A stretch of 64,000 nucleotides of DNA, from the IMG/VR virus record IMGVR_UViG_3300035670_000097, positions 1 to 64,000 of that record. One strand, written 5' to 3'. How positions within the stretch are numbered: the stretch's first letter is position 1; each line of letters opens with the position of its first letter. Shown piece after piece: positions 36,172-42,555 of this stretch. Position numbers and translations under genes: made by a program. The DNA is from a virus. The notes beneath the pieces are model-generated. The model saw only the letters and a program-made list of their open reading frames with translations, was not told the DNA's origin and did no database searches.

Positions 36172-36542
36172 TAAAGGGGAATTTCTGCTAGCCCAGATTC
36201 GCGATCTAGGTACTTGTAAGACACGTTGACTGGCTCAAATTCTTCCAGCGCCTGAAACACATCTCTTGGGTCCATAGGACCACAGGTATATACGTCAAGT
36301 TGAATAAGTCCAGGATTCGTTTCATCCCAAACATGAATCGCAATATGACTGGTCTCGATAATCACAACTCCAGTCAATCCACGATTTCCTTCGACATTTA
36401 AATAATGAGAAATAGGACCTTTACAAATTTTCATGCCAATCTTAGAGACTAGCGTAGTCATCCAGTGCTCCAAGTGCTCTGTAGCCGTTGGAGGATTTAG
36501 TACTTCTGCGCGAATGATTAAATGTACGTGTACAAGGTGCAT
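36171..36542 (-). CDS. speD: S-adenosylmethionine decarboxylase proenzyme-like
   Basis: 123 residues, the size of prokaryotic class 1B AdoMetDC. The self-cleavage region is IIETSHIAIHVW: Ser65 would become the pyruvoyl group, and His70 and Cys87 (DVYTCG) match the processing His and catalytic Cys. The residue before Ser65 is Thr64, where family members usually have Glu. It decarboxylates AdoMet for spermidine synthesis. speD homologues are known from marine phages. The gene is embedded in the tRNA cluster. Confidence 0.85.
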   Translation of the reverse strand: MHLVHVHLIIRAEVLNPPTATEHLEHWMTTLVSKIGMKICKGPISHYLNVEGNRGLTGVVIIETSHIAIHVWDETNPGLIQLDVYTCGPMDPRDVFQALEEFEPVNVSYKYLDRESGLAEIPL

Positions 36543-36551
36543 ATATTTCTC

Positions 36552-36761
36552 TTAAAAATGTTTTGTCAAAATCTGTAGTTTTTCTTCCCACTCTGCTAGA
36601 ATTGCTACTTCCTGATCAATTGTTTTCATAATATCAGGATGCTCGCCAACTCCAACATGATTGTTCAATAGAATTTCAATATTTACTTTATGAAATTCTA
36701 TCTCTGCTTCGTACTTTTGTTTGAGAGCCTTTAAAATATTACTGCGATGAGTTATGCTCAT
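36552..36761 (-). CDS. Small helical protein
   Basis: 69 residues from the ATG at 36761; an upstream in-frame ATG lies inside the tRNA-Leu gene. Two amphipathic helices with Lys/Glu repeats (LKALKQKYEAEIEFHKVNIEILL) suggest a coiled coil. Lies between tRNA-Leu and speD. Confidence 0.55.
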   Translation of the reverse strand: MSITHRSNILKALKQKYEAEIEFHKVNIEILLNNHVGVGEHPDIMKTIDQEVAILAEWEEKLQILTKHF

Positions 36762-36827
36762 ATAATTCTCTAAAAGTGGTGCGGGTAGCCGGACTCGAAC
36801 CGGCACGCTATAAAAGCGACAGATTTT

Positions 36828-37476
36828 CTTACCACTACGTGTTTCCACGCCATTACTGTTTGTGGTCTGGACTTTGTCTTTACCATAGTGTTTCCACTTT
36901 AGGTACCTCGTGTAAAGTCTCTACACTCGTCTTTCGACTAGCACGGCGTTGCCATGACTAAAGGTTTCACCGTTTTAGCGAGGTCCACTTACTAAGTTTC
37001 CCTAGTAAGGCTCTTATTTGTATAGTGCGTTACAATAACTTCTTGCGAGCTAAAAGTTTCTATATTTTGAGAAGCTTTCCCAGCGCAGCTTCTGCTGCAA
37101 AACGGCCCTTTTTTCCTTTGCTTCTATTATGTTTAGCATCGTGTAGCTTTCTCCCTTCTAGGATAAAACTAGAATGGCACACTTCACATATAAAAGTTTG
37201 AGAGCCTATTCGTTTTGCGTCAAGTTTTGCATGTGCTGAGCGGTCAATAACCGCTAAGTTATCAATATCGTTATTAGTAACGTCTCCGTCAATGTGGTCT
37301 ACGGTTTCATTTTTGGTAAACTTTCTACCAATATGGTTTTCCATAATAAACTTAGGATATGAAACAGTTTTCTTTGTTCCATCAAGAAACACAATAACTA
37401 TTCTAGATCTATTATCCTTAGCTATGTAGGGGCCATATATTTTTTTAATATTTTCGTAAACCATACACTATACTAA
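36828..37476 (-). other. Group I intron with internal HNH gene
   Basis: The intron follows a U and ends in G, as group I introns do. The core lies between the HNH stop and the 3' exon (about 36828-37050): AAAACGGTGAAACC, then GCCGTGCTAGTCG, then GTGTAGAGACTTTACACG, which resemble the P4-P6 and P7/P3 parts of the T4 td and cyanobacterial introns. Two GAAA-capped hairpins (AGTGGAAACACT, CGTGGAAACACG) fit P9-type elements. The HNH gene sits near the 5' splice site, so it occupies a peripheral loop. Helix P1 was not resolved by eye. Confidence 0.85.
37060..37464 (-). CDS. Intron-encoded HNH homing endonuclease
   Basis: 134 residues. ETVDHIDGDVTNNDIDNLAVIDRSAHAKLDA is an HNH core with NUMOD4-like spacing, and CEVCHSSF adds a zinc-binding CxxC. 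The start lies only 13 bases inside the intron and has no ribosome site. It should cleave intronless tRNA-Leu genes and so mobilise the intron. Confidence 0.88.
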   Translation of the reverse strand: MVYENIKKIYGPYIAKDNRSRIVIVFLDGTKKTVSYPKFIMENHIGRKFTKNETVDHIDGDVTNNDIDNLAVIDRSAHAKLDAKRIGSQTFICEVCHSSFILEGRKLHDAKHNRSKGKKGRFAAEAALGKLLKI

Positions 37477-37514
37477 AAGTCTGTTGTGTCTACCGATTCC
37501 ACCATACCCGCGTA

Positions 37515-37670
37515 TCAATCATACCAATGGCGAAGCACTCCCGCCATAATTACAAAGTTTGTAAGCAGAGTGACTATTACTATCACTGTACGAATCAAAG
37601 CTATAGTGTTTGCTTCTTTGTCCGTACTGCCGCTTTTTTCGCCTAGAGCTTTTGCCCAAAGTCTCCACAT
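37515..37670 (-). CDS. Small membrane protein between tRNAs
   Basis: 51 residues (MWRLWAKALGEKSGSTDKEAN, then a membrane helix VIVIVTLLTNFVIMAGV). It fills the gap between tRNA-Thr and tRNA-Leu exactly, ending four bases before the latter. Similar WRLWAKAL...KEA proteins occur in marine phages; function unknown. Confidence 0.6.
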   Translation of the reverse strand: MWRLWAKALGEKSGSTDKEANTIALIRTVIVIVTLLTNFVIMAGVLRHWYD

Positions 37671-37673
37671 ATT

Positions 37674-37749
37674 TGGTGCTCCCAGAGAGAATCGAACTCC
37701 CAACCTACTGATTACAAATCAGTTGCTCTACCTGTTGAGCTATGGAAGC
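37674..37749 (-). tRNA. tRNA-Thr (UGU)
   Basis: 76 nt. Anticodon stem ACTGA/TCAGT, loop TTTGTAA, T loop TTCGATT, acceptor GCTTCCA/TGGGAGC with one wobble region, CCA encoded. Confidence 0.92.
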
Positions 37750-37786
37750 CAAAAATTGCCGAATGCTCTTTTCAAATTTGAAATAT

Positions 37787-37815
37787 AGTATACTTAAAAA
37801 AACTAAAAAAGTCAA
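37787..37815 (-). promoter_or_regulatory. Sigma70-type promoter for the tRNA cluster
   Basis: Minus strand TTGACT, 17 bases, TATACT, upstream of tRNA-Thr. Confidence 0.8.
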
Positions 37816-37823
37816 CATATATT

Positions 37824-38105
37824 TTAGGATATCTTTTTATTTTTGTAAGGGTTATCTTGATAGAAGGTTTTTTGAATCATCCAATTGCATGGATAGTGAA
37901 ACACATCTTTTGTTGCAGTAAAAAGCACTGTTTGATAGTCCAGCTCAAGATAACTGAGCCAGCCTGGTTGAGTTTTTTCAATTTGTTTTTTTGAAAGAAC
38001 ATCCAAAATTTTATATGGCTCAGAAACTATACATACGTCTACTCCAATAAATTGAAAGTATACTGGATGCCATGTTATGGTAGCAATTGATCCTATTGGG
38101 TGCAT
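37824..38105 (-). CDS. Hypothetical protein
   Basis: 93 residues, strand-rich, Tyr/Trp-rich (PVYFQFIGVDVCIVSEPYKI; GWLSYLELDYQTVLF), ending in a basic tail. Overlaps the ParB-like gene by 13 bases. No motif recognised. Confidence 0.55.
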   Translation of the reverse strand: MHPIGSIATITWHPVYFQFIGVDVCIVSEPYKILDVLSKKQIEKTQPGWLSYLELDYQTVLFTATKDVFHYPCNWMIQKTFYQDNPYKNKKIS

Positions 38106-38497
38106 AATTGATTATGTACTATGATTGCCTCTTCTGGCGTGGAAACAACAATCGAATCAATATTTTCATAATTGTTTCGAAATGCAACTGCTAGTCTTTG
38201 ATTTCCAAATAGACAAAGATATGGTTTTTTGGAGTCGTAAAGCGATAAGCAGTTTTCATCGACCGACTGCTTACCGTGATTGTAGGCTTCTAAAGTATTT
38301 TCTGTAACTATAATTGGATGTTTCATTCCATTTACTAGTATATCGTTTTCCAACTCATAAAAGTTTGGTTGAATTAGTCTACTTTCATGAGTAACAAAGT
38401 TTGCTATAGAACTTACTGGTAGATTTACTACATAGTATGTAGTTGTAACTATCTCAAGCAAAGGAGTGGCTCGAGTTATTGTAAAGCTATCTTTCAT
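38093..38497 (-). CDS. ParB/sulfiredoxin-fold-like protein
   Basis: 134 residues. LENDILVNGMKHPIIVTENTLE followed by YLCLFGNQRLAVAFRNNYENIDSIVV follows the ParB N-terminal fold (LxxxIxxxGxxxPIxV ... GNxRLxAA). Members are nucleases, CTP switches or modification accessories. It lies next to the lysis cassette; role unknown. Confidence 0.6.
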   Translation of the reverse strand: MKDSFTITRATPLLEIVTTTYYVVNLPVSSIANFVTHESRLIQPNFYELENDILVNGMKHPIIVTENTLEAYNHGKQSVDENCLSLYDSKKPYLCLFGNQRLAVAFRNNYENIDSIVVSTPEEAIIVHNQLCTQ

Positions 38498-38810
38498 GAA
38501 TGCTTCGATAGAAGAGTATCACGCTCTGCGATTCTTTGATGTATCGCCGCAATTCCTGCACATTGTGAGACAGGTTTTCGTAGCCTTTTGGCGTAATCGC
38601 AAAAAACGGTTCATTTCCTGCTTTTGCTAAAAACTCGTCTAAATTTTTTTCTGATACGACATAAAATTCTACAGACCGTAATGTAACCGCACTTACGGGC
38701 GCGGCATGAATTATTGGAGTCGGTTCGCAGTAGTTCGGCGCAAGCTCAGGCTTTTGCTGCAAAAGCGAGCATCCGCTTAAAAGTGTTGCACAAATTATAA
38801 GTTTTTTCAC
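38487..38810 (-). CDS. Outer-membrane lipoprotein, o-spanin candidate
   Basis: 107 residues. MKKLIICATLLSGCSLLQQ is a type II signal with a lipobox (LSGC). It follows an i-spanin-like gene with an ATGA overlap, the usual Rz/Rz1 order, and has a short Pro-rich stretch (KPELAPNYCEPTPII). The C-terminal helical part is longer than in most Rz1 proteins. Spanins fuse inner and outer membranes at the last step of lysis. Confidence 0.65.
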   Translation of the reverse strand: MKKLIICATLLSGCSLLQQKPELAPNYCEPTPIIHAAPVSAVTLRSVEFYVVSEKNLDEFLAKAGNEPFFAITPKGYENLSHNVQELRRYIKESQSVILFYRSIHER

Positions 38811-39220
38811 TTTAAAAGCTCAGTTTGAAATTGCTGAGTTTCAGCCTCTATAGTGTCAAATACTTGCTGCGTCGCCCGATTCACTCGTATTTGTATCAGA
38901 TTTGGCTTAGCCGCCGATAATTTTGTTAAATCGTGTTTTTGAAATATTTCTTGTGCTTTAGCTGCTTCTTCTCTAATTTTCACCGTGCGAGCATTTAAAT
39001 TATTGAGCTCTAGTGTTTGAGTATTAATGCTTTGAGAAATTCGTTCAAGTGAAGTCGAAAGTTGTTGAATTTGATAAGTTCGCACTTGTAGTTGTGCTTG
39101 AAGAGTTTTATTTGAATTTGAAAGATTATTTACGAAAATATATAAATATGTAAATAATCCTAGAGTACCAAGAATAAAAACGAGGTTAAGAATTCTTTTA
39201 AATTCCAATAGAAAGTTCAT
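38807..39220 (-). CDS. Inner-membrane spanin-like protein (i-spanin)
   Basis: 137 residues with one N-terminal membrane helix (LNLVFILGTLGLFTYLYIF) and a long periplasmic coiled coil. The C-terminus (HDLTKLSAAKPNLIQIRVNRATQQVFDTIE) is the conserved tail seen in T4-like and marine phage Rz analogues. Partner of the lipoprotein at 38487. Confidence 0.75.
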   Translation of the reverse strand: MNFLLEFKRILNLVFILGTLGLFTYLYIFVNNLSNSNKTLQAQLQVRTYQIQQLSTSLERISQSINTQTLELNNLNARTVKIREEAAKAQEIFQKHDLTKLSAAKPNLIQIRVNRATQQVFDTIEAETQQFQTELLK

Positions 39221-39701
39221 GAATTATTCTCATTTTGGCAGTTAGTCTTCGAGCTTGTTCGCCATACTGTGCATACCAAAAACTGGACTCCATTTCTTTA
39301 GCTACATTTGCCCAGTTTTTAGTATAAACAGTTGCGATTAATTCTTTCAAAGAAAGGAAATTATCGCGGCCCAGGAAGAACAGCATATTTATTAATACTT
39401 CCTGGGCCTCGGCAGGGATGGTTTCCCAGTCTGGAAAGATGATTCTGAAGTCAGAAAATGCAATGGCGAGGTCTTCTTCAAACAACTCGCGACTCTGTGC
39501 TTCAGTAATTGTATCGCCTAATTTTAACGAGCGAATAGGTAAAGGATCTTTCTTAGATATTTTATGACCTATTCCTACGGTCAGAAATCCTTCTGTATCG
39601 CTGTAAACTCTTAACTTTTTTCCTGCGTCAATCTCAAGTTGACGAATTAGACGTTTTAAATTTACTTGTCCAGCATTATGTCTAGGAAACCACCCCATCA
39701 C
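39198..39701 (-). CDS. T4-type lysozyme (GH24) homologue lacking the catalytic Glu
   Basis: 167 residues. The alignment to T4 lysozyme is plain: LEIDAGKKLRVYSDTEGFLTVGIGH corresponds to the T4 segment with Glu11, Asp20 and Thr26. Asp35 and Thr41 are kept, but Ala26 (codon GCA) stands in place of Glu11. The C-terminal lobe (LINMLFFLGRDNFLSL; ARRLTAKMRIIHEL) is intact. It may be inactive, use Glu23 instead, or have a binding role. First gene of the lysis cassette. Confidence 0.85.
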   Translation of the reverse strand: MMGWFPRHNAGQVNLKRLIRQLEIDAGKKLRVYSDTEGFLTVGIGHKISKKDPLPIRSLKLGDTITEAQSRELFEEDLAIAFSDFRIIFPDWETIPAEAQEVLINMLFFLGRDNFLSLKELIATVYTKNWANVAKEMESSFWYAQYGEQARRLTAKMRIIHELSIGI

Positions 39702-39706
39702 TTATA

Positions 39707-39811
39707 TCAGCCGAAAGGAAGCCCAGATGCTAATTCAAAAGCACCTACGCCTACCATCAACCCAAGAAGGGTAATACCGGCTTTTTCAAAAATGTTGGAA
39801 ATCGTGTTCAT
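39707..39811 (-). CDS. Small membrane peptide
   Basis: 34 residues with one membrane helix (ITLLGLMVGVGAFELASG). Its ATG overlaps the Hsp20 stop (ATGA), and it ends just before the lysozyme gene. A small holin-like or antiholin-like role is possible but unproven. Confidence 0.5.
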   Translation of the reverse strand: MNTISNIFEKAGITLLGLMVGVGAFELASGLPFG

Positions 39812-40194
39812 GATTGTATCTCAATATAATTGGCGGGGTTAACTGCCCGAGGCTTGAAAGTAATCTTTAATAGCCCGTCTTTAAACGTAGCGTCTGTCAC
39901 TTCAAGATTTTTTGGTACAAAAAAACTGCGCCGGAATGCTTTTCCACTTATACCCTTATGAATATAAGTTTCTGAGCTTAAACTTTTCTCTCCTTCTACA
40001 AGCAGAATACCGTTGTCAAAATGAATCTTCACTTGTTCTTTTGACCAACCTGGAAGAGCCAAATCTACTCTATAGTTCTGATCTTCAAGCTTTACGATAT
40101 TAAACCGAGGAAATGCGTCTACGTTCAGATCGCCAAAAAAGTCTGTAAAAAGCTTATCGCCACCCACAAAGAAGTGGTCAAGTAGTTTAGTCAT
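39808..40194 (-). CDS. Small heat-shock protein, Hsp20/alpha-crystallin
   Basis: 128 residues. The alpha-crystallin domain spans ~30-125: FNIVKLEDQNYRVDLALPGW, GILLVEGEK, FRRSFFVPKNLE and DGLLKITFKP. It holds unfolding proteins, and phage copies are thought to aid virion assembly. Encoded just ahead of the lysis genes, so it is probably late-expressed. Confidence 0.92.
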   Translation of the reverse strand: MTKLLDHFFVGGDKLFTDFFGDLNVDAFPRFNIVKLEDQNYRVDLALPGWSKEQVKIHFDNGILLVEGEKSLSSETYIHKGISGKAFRRSFFVPKNLEVTDATFKDGLLKITFKPRAVNPANYIEIQS

Positions 40195-40240
40195 AATTTA
40201 TCTCCTAAAAAATAAACCCGCCCCTTGACGGAAGCGCCAT

Positions 40241-40272
40241 AAAAAAGCTCACAGTAATACTGTGAGCTTTTT
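40241..40272. terminator. Bidirectional rho-independent terminator
   Basis: AAAAAGCTCACAGT and its complement form a 13-14-bp stem flanked by A and T runs on both strands. Lies between the holin candidate and Hsp20. Confidence 0.9.
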
Positions 40273-40282
40273 CAAACAAAAC

Positions 40283-40474
40283 CTATTTTTCGCTAATCGG
40301 AGTTTTTGTTACTGCTCGGAGCGCAACAATCAATCCACCAAGAATGCTGCCGACTACAGTTACTTGTTCCGGAGTCAATCCCGACTCGCTAACTGTTTGC
40401 TGAGCCCAGGAAAGAACTACAGTAACTAAACCCAGCCATACAGTTTTCGATTTGAAATAATTAACAAAATTCAT
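40283..40474 (-). CDS. Holin candidate
   Basis: 63 residues, AGGAG before the ATG. FKSKTVWLGLVTVVLSWA begins a membrane helix, VTVVGSILGGLIVALRAV is a second, and the C-terminus TKTPISEK is typical of a small phage holin family. Would form the hole that releases lysozyme. Ends just before a terminator. Confidence 0.65.
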   Translation of the reverse strand: MNFVNYFKSKTVWLGLVTVVLSWAQQTVSESGLTPEQVTVVGSILGGLIVALRAVTKTPISEK

Positions 40475-40535
40475 ACTTTTCTCCTAATTGAATTCCTAGA
40501 ATTCAATCTGCTCTTAAAAGAGCTAAGGAACGCAG

Positions 40536-40667
40536 CTAGAGAATTCTAGCCACATTATCGAACCCATCCTCTTCCTCGTCTTTATCCCACCAGTCCGAAC
40601 TTTCTCGAGTGGAATAAATATCGTTAACACCAGCAAACAAAAGTATAATAACTAAAAATAAATTCAC
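40536..40667 (-). CDS. Small hydrophobic-acidic protein (GTG start)
   Basis: 43 residues. GTG at 40667 has AGGA eight bases upstream. An N-terminal hydrophobic segment (LFLVIILLFAGV) is followed by a very acidic tail (WWDKDEEEDG). It begins just after the tmRNA coding piece and precedes the holin candidate. Confidence 0.5.
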   Translation of the reverse strand: MNLFLVIILLFAGVNDIYSTRESSDWWDKDEEEDGFDNVARIL

Positions 40668-40683
40668 TATTGTTTTCCTAATT

Positions 40684-41033
40684 AGTGGGAGTTTTTCTGT
40701 TGCGAGGAGGTTCCTTTGGGGAACACAAAACTCCCGAAACCCCGAGAAATCATGCTGCTACAGCATATTCCTCATTATAAAAGTCATCGTTTGCTTTTAT
40801 ATTTATTTGCTTCTTCGACCGGGAAGTCCCAATCCTAACGGCTTTCGCATTGCCGGATCGTCCGCGTCTTTTTCCTGCTCTGTCGAAACCAGAACACCCC
40901 CATCAAAGTATACTCTGTCGCCGTTTTTGCTACGCTGGTAACGACCAAGACCTCAAAGAATATACTTTGGTGGAGGTGGGCGGAGTCGAACCGCCTTCCA
41001 AAACAGTTCCAATCAACATCATACGATCATAAT
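40684..41033 (-). ncRNA. ssrA: Circularly permuted (two-piece) tmRNA
   Basis: In transcription order the acceptor piece comes first: T arm GGCGG-TTCGACT-CCGCC, then CACCTCC and ACCA ending at 40968. After a spacer (40902-40967) the coding piece begins at 40901 with GGGGGTGTTCTGGTTTCGAC. GGGGGTG pairs with CACCTCC to make a tRNA-Ala-like acceptor stem. The spacer ends, AAAGTATA and TATACTTT, extend that stem. Downstream are a tag frame at 40750-40794 and pseudoknot-like stems (GGGAGTTTT with AAAACTCCC; GTTCC-GGAAC). The 3' limit is approximate. It should rescue stalled ribosomes. Confidence 0.93.
40750..40794 (-). other. tmRNA tag-peptide reading frame
   Basis: After ATAAAA, the frame GCA AAC GAT GAC ... 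GCA GCA TGA encodes ANDDFYNEEYAVAA and stop. AND at the start and AVAA at the end are the hallmarks of alphaproteobacterial tags read by ClpXP. Confidence 0.92.
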
Positions 41034-41101
41034 TGCTCAGTTTGGATTCGAACCTTGTCCGTGTATTGTCTACCCGCACGTCCCACCGTACTGACCGAGC
41101 A
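41034..41101 (-). other. tRNA-like element upstream of the tmRNA
   Basis: 68 nt closed by an 8-bp stem (TGCTCGGT with ACTGAGCA, one wobble). Inside are a D-arm-like GTAC-GTGC stem with GGTGGGA and a T-loop-like GGTTCGAATCC. The T stem has only two pairs and the middle is about five bases too short for an anticodon arm, so it is not a working tRNA by eye. It may be a decayed tRNA or a 5' processing element of the tmRNA precursor. Confidence 0.5.
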
Positions 41102-41128
41102 AATTTATTTATTTACTTTACAGTGAGT

Positions 41129-41157
41129 ATTATAGTAAATCTTGAGCTAAAGGTCAA
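41129..41157 (-). promoter_or_regulatory. Consensus sigma70 promoter for the tmRNA
   Basis: Minus strand TTGACC, 17 bases, TATAAT. The predicted start near 41122 is just upstream of the tRNA-like element. Confidence 0.85.
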
Positions 41158-41414
41158 GAATTATTTTTGGGGAGGCTAGCGTTTTTATGACTATAAAACT
41201 CCTCTAAGTGCTCTTTGAAAGTGTTATAAGTTTTGTCAAACTTATAGCTATAGAGAGTTACAAGCGAGAGCATAAAATTGTCGATTTTATCCGTAAACTC
41301 AGCCGACAGCCCAGCAAATTCTTCGCTATCCAAAACTTCTCGAAAAAGTTTCAGATCGTCAATAATTTGCCAGACTTCCATAAGCTGTTGTTCAAGATCA
41401 AATTGTTTGCTCAT
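41154..41414 (-). CDS. FDLEQQ-family phage protein
   Basis: 86 residues, mainly helical. MSKQFDLEQQLMEVWQIIDDLK and LVTLYSYKFDKTYNTFKEHL match the larger protein at 42089 residue for residue in pattern, so the two are paralogues. Such proteins are common in T4-like marine phages; function unknown. Confidence 0.65.
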   Translation of the reverse strand: MSKQFDLEQQLMEVWQIIDDLKLFREVLDSEEFAGLSAEFTDKIDNFMLSLVTLYSYKFDKTYNTFKEHLEEFYSHKNASLPKNNS

Positions 41415-41429
41415 TTTACTTTCGCCTAT

Positions 41430-41603
41430 TTAAGATTGCTGAAGATGCTCTAGCGTATGTTGAATTACAAGTTGAGTGTAGCGCTGTAGTTCTTCGTCAT
41501 AGCTACAAGACCAGTCAATTCTTTCATTGTTTTGGTTCCACTCTTCAGCTTCCCAAAAAGCAAAACCTGCTTGACGAGCTAAAAACCAAAAAATTTCGTT
41601 CAC
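41430..41603 (-). CDS. Small conserved phage protein (GTG start)
   Basis: 57 residues. GTG at 41603 overlaps the preceding stop as GTGA. Contains ARQAGFAFWEAEEWN and IDWSCSYDEELQRY, Trp-rich and acidic. No function known. Confidence 0.5.
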   Translation of the reverse strand: MNEIFWFLARQAGFAFWEAEEWNQNNERIDWSCSYDEELQRYTQLVIQHTLEHLQQS

Positions 41604-41806
41604 AGTCCAGCACCCTCTTTCAGCATTGCATCAGCAAAAGCATAAGCATCTTTTGCATACGTGCTAAATCCGCCCGCTCGCTCAGAGTCGGCAAGCATTC
41701 CAGCGAGGGCCTGCCCCGCGAAGTAGTCACGCAGGGACATGCCCGGACAAAAGTTTTTCAAGTCTCTATGGGTCGGGAATGCCGTCCCACCATCATTCTT
41801 CATCAT
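41600..41806 (-). CDS. GMSLRDYFAGQAL-type phage protein
   Basis: 68 residues. GGTAFP ... GMSLRDYFAGQALAGML ... AYAFADAML is a widespread small phage family of unknown role. Behind its own promoter at 41837. Confidence 0.7.
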   Translation of the reverse strand: MMKNDGGTAFPTHRDLKNFCPGMSLRDYFAGQALAGMLADSERAGGFSTYAKDAYAFADAMLKEGAGL

Positions 41807-41836
41807 TTTCTATTTCTCTTTTCGATTTCAGAAACT

Positions 41837-41865
41837 ATTATGACACGCCTCGACCAAAGAGTCAA
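41837..41865 (-). promoter_or_regulatory. Sigma70-type promoter
   Basis: Minus strand TTGACT, 17 bases, CATAAT, upstream of the 41600 gene. Confidence 0.75.
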
Positions 41866-41873
41866 CAACTGTT

Positions 41874-42086
41874 TTATGTCTGGCCATAATAGTCCAAGAT
41901 GCGGAGAATTGCACGAATAGTTTTTCTAATCTTTTTTAGATCGGTCTCAAGATCAGAAGAAAATACTCCTGCCGGAATATTGCCGTTTTTTCGAGATTCA
42001 TACTCTATTTGTAAGTTAGTTAAATTTTGGTGTAAATCTTGGGTAACAATCTCACAAACCATAGGATACGGAAGTTCTATTTGCAT
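41874..42086 (-). CDS. Hypothetical helical protein
   Basis: 70 residues from the ATG at 42086 (GGGAG eight bases upstream; a longer start at 42101 overlaps the previous gene). Pattern ending KIRKTIRAILRILDYYG is common in small phage proteins. No function assigned. Confidence 0.6.
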   Translation of the reverse strand: MQIELPYPMVCEIVTQDLHQNLTNLQIEYESRKNGNIPAGVFSSDLETDLKKIRKTIRAILRILDYYGQT

Positions 42087-42088
42087 TT

Positions 42089-42538
42089 TTAAATCTCCCA
42101 ATCAGGCGGACTAGAGCGATTCTTCAAAAATTCTCGTATCTCTTTGGCATAATGTTTAGCAACGGTTTCTGAAACCCCAGCATACTCAAAACGCTCTGCA
42201 TAAGACTCCAACATTTCTTCCGGCGTAAGCGGATAAGTTTCAGGCTTATTGATCCCCCTCATTGACTCTATACGGTCTGCTAAAGGTGTTAACGTTTCTC
42301 TGGGAGAAATGTCGGCAAGCTCGTATGGTTCAATCTTGCCAATCTCTTTCAGCATTTTCTCAAAAGTTTGAAATAGCTGATCAAACTTTAGATGATACAG
42401 CTTACTGATCCCCATCAATATGGTCGGGACTTCATCAGAGTCCTCGAACAAAGTATCAGAACTGTAGATCGACTTAAGATCGTCTACTATTCCCCAGCAG
42501 TCCATAATTTGTTGTTCTAGATCAAATTGAGTTGACAT
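42089..42538 (-). CDS. FDLEQQ-family phage protein, larger paralogue
   Basis: 149 residues from the ATG at 42538, which has AGGA seven bases upstream. The N-terminal ~75 residues (STQFDLEQQIMDCWGIVDDLK; LYHLKFDQLFQTFEKML) match the 41154 protein. An added C-terminal part contains MRGINKPETYPLTPEEMLES and a helical end. Function unknown. Confidence 0.65.
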   Translation of the reverse strand: MSTQFDLEQQIMDCWGIVDDLKSIYSSDTLFEDSDEVPTILMGISKLYHLKFDQLFQTFEKMLKEIGKIEPYELADISPRETLTPLADRIESMRGINKPETYPLTPEEMLESYAERFEYAGVSETVAKHYAKEIREFLKNRSSPPDWEI

Positions 42539-42555
42539 AGGTTTTCCTTTCAAAA

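Larger units (their letters stand above)
36777..37511 (-). tRNA. tRNA-Leu (UAA) interrupted by a group I intron
   Basis: Two exons: 37511-37477 (35 nt, ending ACAGACTT) and 36827-36777 (51 nt, starting AAAATCTGT). Joined, they give a full class II tRNA: acceptor GCGGGTA/TACCCGC (7 bp), anticodon stem ACAGA/TCTGT, loop CTTAAAA (anticodon UAA), variable arm CGCT/AGCG, T arm GCCGG-TTCGAGT-CCGGC and encoded CCA. The 649-nt insertion lies after U34. The exon pair is unmistakable because neither half folds alone. Confidence 0.93.

Noticed and set aside
36776-36848. tRNA made only from the 3' half next to 36781
   Set aside because: The acceptor mismatches if the adjacent GCGTGGA is used; the true 5' half is 650 bases upstream, giving seven perfect pairs.
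40850-41032. Plus-strand frame of 60 codons across the tmRNA
   Set aside because: Antisense to the tmRNA pieces; the RNA structure explains the sequence.
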